Source: an uncultured Bacteroidales bacterium
Lineage (GTDB): Bacteria; Bacteroidota; Bacteroidia; Bacteroidales; UBA932
Direction: 5' to 3'
DNA: 36,940 nt
NCBI GenBank assembly: GCA_944322805.1
Contig: CALUQC010000021.1
Span: forward strand, 1-36,940
Both the position numbers and the translations under genes were made by a program. Shown here piece by piece: positions 26,091 through 33,240 of this stretch (the first letter of the stretch is position 1; each line of letters opens with the position of its first letter). The notes under the pieces are model-generated. The model saw nothing but the letters and a program-made list of their open reading frames with translations. It was not told the DNA's origin and did no database searches.

Positions 26091-26987
26091 ATGATACAGT
26101 CCATGACAGGCTATGGCAAGGCCGAAACAGTTCTTCCGTCCGGGAAGATAACGGTAGAAATAAAATCGCTGAACGGAAAGAATGCAGATATAGGCATCAA
26201 GACGCAGCTGTTGCCCAAGGACAAGGAACTCGTTGTCCGGCAAATGATTGCACAAAAGTTGGTTCGAGGCAACATCGATTTCTTCGTCACTTTCGAGCCT
26301 AATGCCGCGGAATGCGCAAAGGAGATAAATCCAGACCTTGTTCTCGCCTATTACAGGCAGATGATGGCCATAAACGGCAGGATAGAGGAAGAATTTCCGG
26401 GGACGGGCAATGCCGACGCGGCGCATCTTCTCGGCTCCATCGTCAGATTTCCGGATATCATGGACAACGGCCGGAAAACGGAAATAGTCAACGACGAGAA
26501 CTGGGAACAGGTCCGCGGATGCATTGAAGAAGCCTTGGACAGGCTGTGCGAATACCGTATCAGGGAGGGCAAATCCCTCTATGCCGACATTACCGCCAAA
26601 GTCAGGAACATCCTCGGCTTCATACCGCAGATAGAAGCCTTCGAAAAGGAAAGGGTGGATGCCGTAAGGGAGAGGATAGTCTCGAAACTCGAGGAAATGG
26701 AACTGCATCCCGACCATGACAGATTGGAGCAGGAAATGATATTCTATATCGAAAAACTCGACATCAACGAGGAAAAGGTAAGGCTCCGCCAGCACTGCGA
26801 ATATTTCATGGAAACCATTGACAACGAGCCTTATCCGGGGAAAAAGATAGGCTTCATCGCACAGGAGATGGGCCGTGAGATCAACACCACCGGCTCCAAG
26901 GCGAATCACAGCGGAATCCAGAAGATAGTCGTCCGGATGAAAGACGAACTTGAAAAAATCAAGGAGCAGAGCCTGAATATATTATAA
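26091..26987 (+). CDS. yicC: YicC-family endoribonuclease
   Basis: 298 residues, the usual family length. The N-terminus MIQSMTGYGKAE is diagnostic, with EIKSLNGK shortly after. The C-terminal DUF1732 part shows LEQEMIFYIEKLDINEEKVRL, HCEYFMETI and the signature KKIGFIAQEMGREINTTGSKAN followed by IQKIVVRMKDELEKIKEQ. E. coli YicC is a metal-dependent endoribonuclease involved in small-RNA turnover; the role in Bacteroidales is inferred by homology. The gene is divergent from glnS and convergent with the metallophosphatase gene 10 bases away. The frequent partner gmk does not follow here. Confidence 0.96.
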   Translation: MIQSMTGYGKAETVLPSGKITVEIKSLNGKNADIGIKTQLLPKDKELVVRQMIAQKLVRGNIDFFVTFEPNAAECAKEINPDLVLAYYRQMMAINGRIEEEFPGTGNADAAHLLGSIVRFPDIMDNGRKTEIVNDENWEQVRGCIEEALDRLCEYRIREGKSLYADITAKVRNILGFIPQIEAFEKERVDAVRERIVSKLEEMELHPDHDRLEQEMIFYIEKLDINEEKVRLRQHCEYFMETIDNEPYPGKKIGFIAQEMGREINTTGSKANHSGIQKIVVRMKDELEKIKEQSLNIL

Positions 26988-26997
26988 CGCAAATTCT

Positions 26998-27822
26998 TTA
27001 CTGCCGGTAAACGTCGATTTTGCCGACATACAGGCCCCAGCATCCGTCTGTCACTATCGGGATATCCTTTCCGGTCCGGTCCTTTTCGAATACCGCCCTT
27101 TCAAGGAAAGTATGGGAGTGGCCGCCGATGACAATGTCTACATCAGCGATACCCCTGACCAGTTCCGGGTCAGTAAAGAAATCCCCTTCATAGCCGAGGT
27201 GGCTCAGGCATACGACCATGTCGCAGTGTTTCTCGTTCTTAAGGAACGAAGCATACCTGTTGACCGTCTCCACAGGGTCCAAATACCCTATCTGATCGGC
27301 AATGTGCCTGTCCACGACCACGGTAATATCTGTCAGAAGCCCGATGAATCCTATCTTCATGCCGCCGCGGCGCAGTATGCAGTACGGCTTGATGAGTTTT
27401 TCGAGTTCCGGATTCCTGAAATCGTAATTCGAGCATACCACCGGGCAGTCGAGCCGCTTCACCCTGCGGGCAAGTTCGTCCAGCCCGTTGTCGAACTCGT
27501 GGTTTCCGAGGCAGGTGACATCATACCTCATGGCATTCATGACGTCCACTTCCACATCTCCTTTCAGAAGCGTAAAGTATGACGACCCCTGGCTGAAATC
27601 ACCGGCATCCACGAGAAGCACCTTCCCCTTTCCGACAGCCGCACGCACGCTGTCCACATAAGCGGCACGTTCTATGACTCCGCCCATCCCGGCCTCGGCC
27701 CCCGAACGTATGGGATCGATATGGCTGTGCGTATCGTTCGTATGCAGGATGACAAGGTCCTGTGCCGGTGCAATGACAGATACGAACGAGAAAAATATGA
27801 CAAGTAACGAAAGTCTGGACAT
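26998..27822 (-). CDS. 5'-nucleotidase-type metallophosphatase (UshA N-terminal domain as separate protein)
   Basis: 274 residues. A signal peptide (about 1-20, cleavage near APAQ) is followed by a calcineurin-like metallophosphatase with all metal-binding blocks: ILHTNDTHSHI, DAGDFSQGS, LGNHEFDNG, CLSHLGYEGD and IGGHSHTF. It corresponds to the catalytic half of UshA and lacks the substrate-binding C-terminal domain. That half is encoded by the gene just upstream (27916-28785), and both are exported, so they probably work together on nucleotides in the periplasm. The split is common in Bacteroidales. It is the last gene of the holA operon and ends 10 bases from yicC. Confidence 0.92.
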   Translation of the reverse strand: MSRLSLLVIFFSFVSVIAPAQDLVILHTNDTHSHIDPIRSGAEAGMGGVIERAAYVDSVRAAVGKGKVLLVDAGDFSQGSSYFTLLKGDVEVDVMNAMRYDVTCLGNHEFDNGLDELARRVKRLDCPVVCSNYDFRNPELEKLIKPYCILRRGGMKIGFIGLLTDITVVVDRHIADQIGYLDPVETVNRYASFLKNEKHCDMVVCLSHLGYEGDFFTDPELVRGIADVDIVIGGHSHTFLERAVFEKDRTGKDIPIVTDGCWGLYVGKIDVYRQ

Positions 27823-27915
27823 GACAATATTATTTTCATTATAAACAAGTGTCCCGGCCGGATGTGCTTCCGGAAAGACCGGAAAAATGATTTTCGCGAA
27901 ACACCGGGACGGATT

Positions 27916-28785
27916 CTAACGGATTTTCACACGGCCGTCCGTCCTGTAGACTATATCCCGGCCGGCCGCAGTCTCCCCTTTCACATAGTCGAGCATGACG
28001 TCGATTATCTCGGTGTCTTCAAAATTGAGGAGCTCGACGGCATTTTTCCCCACATACAGATTGTCCCCGCCGTTGAGAAGGAAAGAAATGGTCGCCACCC
28101 CGTAAACGGCATCGTCGTCAATGGGCTCCCCGTCTATCTCGGCCGACAGCAGTTCCCCGCCGGACACCTCGATCCTCACACCTCCGAGCACCTGTATCCT
28201 CGTGGCGGCCATCTGCCGGAGTATTGCCAGCAAATCCCGGCCTTTCAGGGCCACGTACACGACGGTATTCCGGAACGGGAACATCGACAGCATGTCATCC
28301 ATAAGAATGTCCCCCTGCGGCATGTCCACCCTGATGCCTCCGAAATTGGCGATTCCCGCATGTACTTTCTTCCCCGACTTCTCCTCGACAGCCTTCATGA
28401 GCACGTCGATGAACATGTCCGAAAGTGCACATTCCGGATAAGCCCGGACCATGGGCTCGGGAGAATAGCCGATGGACTGCTTCACCGGAGCCATGGCAGG
28501 CTGGGCTGCCAGGACAACGGAAGCCACGTCAGCGGCGGTGCCGCCCTTGAAAATACGCCCGTTGGGAGCATGGTATTCGCTGCCGGATACAGTACCGACG
28601 GATTTTCCGATATCGTCGGCCAAAGGTGTCACGCAGCCTGTCCGGGTGCCGTCTATCCGGGCACGGGACCATTCGAAACGGAAGCCGTCGTCTTCCGCGG
28701 ACAAGGACAGCGAGACCGCACAGCAGGCGAAAATCGCAAGGACAAATCTCCCCATGAAGCCGGGGCAGGTTTTCACACAACGCAT
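27916..28785 (-). CDS. 5'-nucleotidase C-terminal-domain protein (UshA C-terminal half)
   Basis: 289 residues from the ATG at 28785, two bases after the permease stop; a longer start at 28806 would overlap that gene. The leader is unusually long (hydrophobic core near FVLAIFACCAVSLSLSA). The mature part is the 5'_nucleotid_C domain, with substrate-binding stretches IANFGGIRVDMPQGDI, SMFPFRNTVVYVALKG and FLLNGGDNLYVGK. In UshA this domain supplies the aromatic residues that hold the nucleoside. Here it precedes, and does not follow, the catalytic half (93-base gap). Joint action in the periplasm is inferred. Gene order within the operon is C-half then N-half. Confidence 0.9.
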   Translation of the reverse strand: MRCVKTCPGFMGRFVLAIFACCAVSLSLSAEDDGFRFEWSRARIDGTRTGCVTPLADDIGKSVGTVSGSEYHAPNGRIFKGGTAADVASVVLAAQPAMAPVKQSIGYSPEPMVRAYPECALSDMFIDVLMKAVEEKSGKKVHAGIANFGGIRVDMPQGDILMDDMLSMFPFRNTVVYVALKGRDLLAILRQMAATRIQVLGGVRIEVSGGELLSAEIDGEPIDDDAVYGVATISFLLNGGDNLYVGKNAVELLNFEDTEIIDVMLDYVKGETAAGRDIVYRTDGRVKIR

Positions 28786-28787
28786 GT

Positions 28788-30173
28788 TTACTTCTGTTTT
28801 AGCCATTTGTACAAATCGCTGAATGTTGTTTTCTTACCGTACATCAGGATGCCTATCCTGTATATTTTCGCCGAGACGTAGGCCATGGCGATGAATGTCA
28901 GCAGCAGGAGGCCTATCGACAGGAGAAGCTCCCACAACGGTACGCCGAAAGGTATCCGCGCAAGCATCACGATAGGAGACGTAAACGGAATCATCGAGCC
29001 CCAGAATACCACCTGGCTGTCCGGAGCCTTGAACGCGTAGAATGCGATGAAGAATGCCAGGAGCAGAGGTATGGTCACAGGCATCTGAAGCTGCTGGGTG
29101 TCCGCCTCGTTTTCCACTGCGGAGCCGATGGCCGCAAACAGTGAGGCATACAGCAGATATCCGAGGACGAAATAGATGATGAAGCTCAGGAGAATCTCGA
29201 GGTAGTCGAGTCCGGCAAGCGTTGACATCACCGCCGCAATCTGGCTGTCGGATGTCAGGGCATTCATGTCCACGGTCATTCCAGTCTGGTCCATCATCGC
29301 GGAGTCCACTCCGAAACCTTCCGCCATCTGTGTCATCTGCCCGGCCTGCATGCCTGCGGACTCGGTCAGGGCATCGAAGCCGACGAAAGGACTAACCGCC
29401 ATGACAATCATCGCGGTAAGGACTATCCACAGGAAAAACTGCGTCAGGGCCACGGCAGCCACGCCTATTATCTTCCCGAACATCAGTTCGAGCGAATTCA
29501 CCGATGAAATCAGCACTTCCACCACCCTGCTCGACTTCTCCTCTATGACACTCTGCATCACCATCGCCGAGAACATGGCTATGAACATGTAGATAATGAT
29601 GGAAAGCGCGAGGGAGACTGCCATGTAGACCTCGGAGGAGGTGATTGTCTCCCGGCCGCTGTCATCCATCGTATAGGTGGAGACCTGTATGTCGGATTTC
29701 ACGTCCTCGAGAATCTGTTTCAGGCCCTTGATATCATAGGAAGCCAGCCGGTATTCTTCCACTGCATTGTTCACATCCGTGCTCAGGGCTTCCTTCATGT
29801 CAACGCTGAGAGGCTTGTCCGAATACGCCGAGACCGACACCGATTTGCTTGCCGAATCTATCGGAGAGATCAGCACAAGGGCGTCTATCCCGAGTTCGAA
29901 ATACCGGCTTTTGAGTGAATCCGCAGGCTCGGAAGAATAGTCTATGAAATCGTACTTCACATTGTCCGCCATGTACGGCATGACAATGCCGGATTCGTCC
30001 ACTACGCCGATTTTCCTGTCCTTGTCCTCGGCCATCAGCATGATCAGGCTCGGAAGTATGCAGAGCGCGGCGAAAAATACCGGTCCGAGAAACGTGGTGA
30101 GCAGAAATGATTTCTTCTTTACCCTCGTGAGATATTCCCGCGACACTATGACATTGACTGTCCTTATATCCAT
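28788..30173 (-). CDS. ABC-2-type permease, NatB-like
   Basis: 461 residues. One N-terminal transmembrane helix (LTTFLGPVFFAALCILPSLI) is followed by a large extracytoplasmic domain (about 50-175) and five C-terminal helices, the layout of the ABC-2 family NatB/YhaP permeases. A typical sequence is VIEEKSSRVVEVLISSVNSLELMFGKIIG. A methionine-rich stretch (about 275-310; MQAGQMTQMAEGF, MMDQTG, MTVDMN) sits in the loop between two helices and is a local peculiarity. Its ATPase partner is encoded immediately upstream with a four-base gap. Substrate is unknown; NatAB in Bacillus exports sodium, and other relatives export lipids or toxic compounds. Confidence 0.9.
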   Translation of the reverse strand: MDIRTVNVIVSREYLTRVKKKSFLLTTFLGPVFFAALCILPSLIMLMAEDKDRKIGVVDESGIVMPYMADNVKYDFIDYSSEPADSLKSRYFELGIDALVLISPIDSASKSVSVSAYSDKPLSVDMKEALSTDVNNAVEEYRLASYDIKGLKQILEDVKSDIQVSTYTMDDSGRETITSSEVYMAVSLALSIIIYMFIAMFSAMVMQSVIEEKSSRVVEVLISSVNSLELMFGKIIGVAAVALTQFFLWIVLTAMIVMAVSPFVGFDALTESAGMQAGQMTQMAEGFGVDSAMMDQTGMTVDMNALTSDSQIAAVMSTLAGLDYLEILLSFIIYFVLGYLLYASLFAAIGSAVENEADTQQLQMPVTIPLLLAFFIAFYAFKAPDSQVVFWGSMIPFTSPIVMLARIPFGVPLWELLLSIGLLLLTFIAMAYVSAKIYRIGILMYGKKTTFSDLYKWLKQK

Positions 30174-30177
30174 ATCG

Positions 30178-31095
30178 TTATTCCTCCGTGACTAATTTAA
30201 TGAAAATGTCGTTCATCCTCGGGACGAGTTCCCTGTAGGAATTGATGACCGCCGGCATGTCGACGAGATGTTTCAGCACCGCATTCCTGTCGGCCGTATC
30301 CTCGACGGCTATTACGGCCGTATGCCTGCCGGACTCGTCCTTGTCGGACAGGACGCGGAAAACCCCCGGTACCGGAACGACCGGCTCCTGCGAAGTATAG
30401 ACAAGCTCGTAATGGTTGTTCCCGTACTTGTGCCGTATATCGTCCACCCCGCCGGTGATGACGACATGGGATTTGTTGATAAGGGCAATGTTGTCGCACA
30501 ACTCCTCCACCGATTCCATGTTATGCGTCGAAAGCACTATCGTGGCCCCTTCATCCTTGAGCCTCAGGATTTCGTCCCTTATGATCTGGGCGTTTACGGG
30601 ATCGAAGCCGGAAAACGGTTCGTCCAGTATCAGAAGCGACGGCTTGTGGACGACAGTAGTGATGAACTGGACTTTCTGCGCCATTCCCTTGGAGAGTTCC
30701 TCCACACGCTTGCCCCACCAGCTCTGGATGCCGAATCTTTCAAACCATTTTTTCAGTTCACCGGATGCCTCCCGCACGCCCATTCCCTTCAGCCGGGCGA
30801 AATACATGGCCTGGTCTCCCACCTTCATTTTGCGGTAAAGCCCGCGTTCTTCCGGAAGATAGCCTATTTTCCGGACGTCTTCTCCGGTTATGGGCCGGCC
30901 GTCGAACAGGATTGTTCCGCCTCCGGGGACGGTGATCCTGTTTATGATGCGTATCAGGGTCGTTTTTCCAGCTCCGTTCGGTCCCAGAAGGCCGAAGATC
31001 TTTCCCCTCGGGATTTCCACCGTGACATGGTCGAGTGCGGTCTTTTCACCGAAACTCTTGCTCACGTCAAGACATTGTATCATATATTCGCTCAT
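30178..31095 (-). CDS. ABC transporter ATP-binding protein, NatA-like
   Basis: 305 residues. Walker A is GPNGAGKTT, the signature is ELSKGMAQKVQF, Walker B is LLILDEPFSGFDP, and the H-loop is LSTHNMES. The C-terminal extension (about 215-305) resembles DUF4162, common in NatA-type exporters. It would energise the permease at 28788-30173. The start overlaps the holA stop by ATGA, so translation is probably coupled to holA. It appears to be an ordinary exporter ATPase. Confidence 0.95.
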   Translation of the reverse strand: MSEYMIQCLDVSKSFGEKTALDHVTVEIPRGKIFGLLGPNGAGKTTLIRIINRITVPGGGTILFDGRPITGEDVRKIGYLPEERGLYRKMKVGDQAMYFARLKGMGVREASGELKKWFERFGIQSWWGKRVEELSKGMAQKVQFITTVVHKPSLLILDEPFSGFDPVNAQIIRDEILRLKDEGATIVLSTHNMESVEELCDNIALINKSHVVITGGVDDIRHKYGNNHYELVYTSQEPVVPVPGVFRVLSDKDESGRHTAVIAVEDTADRNAVLKHLVDMPAVINSYRELVPRMNDIFIKLVTEE

Positions 31096-32132
31096 ATGCT
31101 CAGTATTTTAGCGACGAGTTCCATCAGCAGTTCAGCCTGCGAAGCCTCTCCGGCATTTCCCCCCTTTCCCTTGAAGTCGTACTCTTTTATAAGGGATATG
31201 GCGGCTATGCTCTTTTGGGGAGGATAATTTTTCGCCGCCGCATCATATTCCTTCAGGAAATACGGGTTCACCCCCACTGCGGCAGCCCTTTCCTGGGATG
31301 ATGCGCCCGGTTTCGCGGACAGGAAGGCTTCGTATCTCAATATCCTGTAAAAATGCGTAAACAACGGTGCCGTTGCCATCAGAAGCACGAATTTAGGGGC
31401 ATTCCCTATATAGGCGGCTGTCTTCAGGGCCCTGGAAGCGTTTTTGAAAGAAAGTTCTTTTGTCAGTTCGAAGATGCTGTACTGGCGGCTGATTCCGACA
31501 TTTGATTCTATGTCCTCTGCGGATATTCCCTTCTTGCCTTCCGGCAGATTCTTTCGCATCTTGTCGGTCTCGATGGCTATCTTGCCCAGGTCGGTACCGG
31601 CAAATTCAGCCAGCAGGGCCGCAGCATCAGGAGAAATGTGCAGCCCCTTTCCCCTGTAGAATTCCGTTATCCACCGGCTCATTTCATAATCCCTCACCGG
31701 ATTGGATTCGACCACGACACCGGTCTTCCTGATGTTTTTGTAGAGTTCTTTCCGCTTGTCGAGAGATGCTCCGTGAAGATAAATCACGAGCACGGTGGTG
31801 GGAAGCGGGTTGAGACAATATTTGGCCAGGAAGTCGATGGTCTTCATGGCCTGGGCCTCTTTCACGACGACAAGTTGGCGCGCAGCAAAGACCGGATACC
31901 GCATGGCTGCCGTCACCACCTTGTCCGCATCGGTATCGGTCCCGTAACATACGGTCTGGTTGAAGTCCCTTTCGCTGTCATCGAGAGCGCACTCCATTAT
32001 GGCATTGCATACCGTCTCCGGGTAATACGGCTCCTCCCCCATCAGAAGATACACGGGGCTGAAGCTGCCTTTCCTGACATCTTCGACAATGGCGCGGCAC
32101 TGCGCATCCGTTTCTGCAAAACCTTTGGCCAT
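31092..32132 (-). CDS. holA: DNA polymerase III delta subunit
   Basis: 346 residues from MAKGFAETDAQC at 32132. An upstream in-frame extension crosses the promoter box and was rejected. The AAA+ clamp-loader domain begins near FSPVYLLMGEEPYYPE and contains VVVKEAQAM and the lid region. Domain III is helical (ISAEDIESNVGISRQYSIFELTKELSFKNASRAL), and the FFLLL/APLFTHFYRILRYE and GVNPYFLKEY runs are typical of HolA. It loads the sliding clamp during replication. It heads the operon with the ABC exporter and the split 5'-nucleotidase. Confidence 0.93.
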   Translation of the reverse strand: MAKGFAETDAQCRAIVEDVRKGSFSPVYLLMGEEPYYPETVCNAIMECALDDSERDFNQTVCYGTDTDADKVVTAAMRYPVFAARQLVVVKEAQAMKTIDFLAKYCLNPLPTTVLVIYLHGASLDKRKELYKNIRKTGVVVESNPVRDYEMSRWITEFYRGKGLHISPDAAALLAEFAGTDLGKIAIETDKMRKNLPEGKKGISAEDIESNVGISRQYSIFELTKELSFKNASRALKTAAYIGNAPKFVLLMATAPLFTHFYRILRYEAFLSAKPGASSQERAAAVGVNPYFLKEYDAAAKNYPPQKSIAAISLIKEYDFKGKGGNAGEASQAELLMELVAKILSI

Positions 32133-32139
32133 AGCCCCG

Positions 32140-32147
32140 CAAAGATA
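32140..32147 (-). promoter_or_regulatory. Predicted -7 box for holA
   Basis: TATCTTTG on the minus strand matches TAnnTTTG exactly and is followed by CGGGGCT and the ATG. A TTG lies 22 bases upstream. The leader would be very short (under ten bases). Confidence 0.5.
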
Positions 32148-32221
32148 ATACAACTTTTCAGAAAAACTCCAATTAAAATTGCCTGTCCGCAAAGTCCGCC
32201 CCTTTGCCGCCCGCCTCGGCG

Positions 32222-32875
32222 CTATCTTTCCCGACGTTCGTGACAAGGCGCCCCGTCATGATCGGGATGCGGTCCCGGCCTGTGATGGGACAGGCGGTCC
32301 ATCATGCGTCTCTCGATATCGTACACTTTCTGTATCTGCTTTGGCGACAGGAAAGTGCTGTACTCCTCATAATATTTTTCGCGTATTTCGAGGAGTTTGC
32401 CGCTGTGTTCGAATCTGGCCCTGATAGCCTTGTCCACCTCCTCATCTGTCATTGCTCCCGAGGTGCGCGGCTCCGGACGACGTTTTTCCGGTCCGAGCGC
32501 CCAGATTTCCTCCTGGCACTTGCAATACGTGTCGATGAATTTTTCCCTCGTGGCATCATCGAACGCGAGTTCTTCCGAGATGCGCCCGGCCTGGATAACG
32601 GCGAGCTGCTCCCTTGTCACCTTCTTTTCCGGATCAGGCCTGTCCTGTCCGGACATTGTCATGCTCCCGGCAGCGGCTACGGCTGCGGCAATGGCTGTAC
32701 CCATGAACACGGCACGTTTCCCGCGATGCCTGCCGCATGAGTCTGCGGCCGGGACGGCCGCCGGAAAACGTTCGAGTTCAGCCGCCACATTGGCCTCCAG
32801 TTCGGCAAAAAAACCGTCCGGGACCTTGTAAGGCATTTCCTTTCCTGTCTTATCCAAATCGAAATTTTTATTCAT
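32222..32875 (-). CDS. Single-pass membrane protein, Spy/CpxP-like or anti-sigma-like
   Basis: 217 residues. A cytoplasmic N-terminus (YKVPDGFFAELEANVAAEL) is of a type frequent in Bacteroidetes proteins encoded next to sigma factors. One transmembrane helix follows (AVFMGTAIAAAVAAAGSMTM, about 54-73). The outer domain is helical and charged, with paired segments VTREQLAVIQAG and FLSPKQIQKVYDIERRMMDRL that recall LTxEQ motifs of Spy/CpxP stress proteins. The tail is His/Pro rich (HHRPGPHPDHDG), possibly metal binding. It starts three bases after the stop of a ruined sigma-factor gene, so it may have been that factor's inhibitor. The assignment is by context only. Confidence 0.65.
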   Translation of the reverse strand: MNKNFDLDKTGKEMPYKVPDGFFAELEANVAAELERFPAAVPAADSCGRHRGKRAVFMGTAIAAAVAAAGSMTMSGQDRPDPEKKVTREQLAVIQAGRISEELAFDDATREKFIDTYCKCQEEIWALGPEKRRPEPRTSGAMTDEEVDKAIRARFEHSGKLLEIREKYYEEYSTFLSPKQIQKVYDIERRMMDRLSHHRPGPHPDHDGAPCHERRER

Positions 32876-32878
32876 GGC

Positions 32879-33092
32879 TCAATCGTGGGTTTTCATGTAT
32901 CGTATTATCCTGTTTTTCGCAATATGGTAATTAGCCTTTGCATTGACGGCAGTCGAATCCGTCACCTTTGCTATCTCGGCAAATGTCATTTCGTCGTAGT
33001 ACCGCAGAGTGAATGCGAGCTAAAAGGAGACTGAAACCTCTTTCGGGCCTTGCCGCTATCTCGGCAGCTATTTTCTTGTCACTTATTTCCAT
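32879..33092 (-). pseudogene. Remnant of a sigma-70-family factor gene: internal deletion plus frameshift
   Basis: Two parts of a sigma-70 factor survive. From ATG 33092 (or GTG 33119) one frame reads MEISDKKIAAEIAARPERGF then SLLLAR, the usual N-terminus of Bacteroidetes ECF-type factors. In another frame, from about 33017 to the TGA at 32879-32881, the sequence reads LAFTLRYYDEMTFAEIAKV and continues to NAKANYHIAKNRIIRYMKTHD, an intact region 4 helix-turn-helix. The parts meet near CTTTTAGCTCGCATTC with a frame change. About 100 codons (region 2, linker, start of region 4) are missing compared with a normal factor of 160-190 residues. No function is expected. A sequencing or assembly fault is possible but would have to remove about 300 bases. 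Confidence 0.75.
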
Positions 33093-33222
33093 ATATTCCT
33101 TCCATGTCAGTCCTGTCACCCCGCGCCTTGTATCTGACTTCCGTCAATATAGACCCGGAATGCCGCCGAAAGTAAAATCCGTTTCCGCCGATTTGTGCAT
33201 ACAATCGACGAAAAGGCATGAG

Positions 33223-33240
33223 AAACCGACGTTCCGGTTT
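33223..33240 (-). terminator. Weak hairpin right after the S41 peptidase gene
   Basis: AAACCG/CGGTTT with a six-base loop starts directly after the TAA at 33241-33243. The following T content is poor, so this is only a possible terminator. Confidence 0.25.

Noticed and set aside
27849-27910. Inverted repeat GTCCCGG/CCGGGAC between the two 5'-nucleotidase genes
   Set aside because: Seven-base arms about 46 bases apart with no T run; it may fold in RNA but is too weak to call a terminator.
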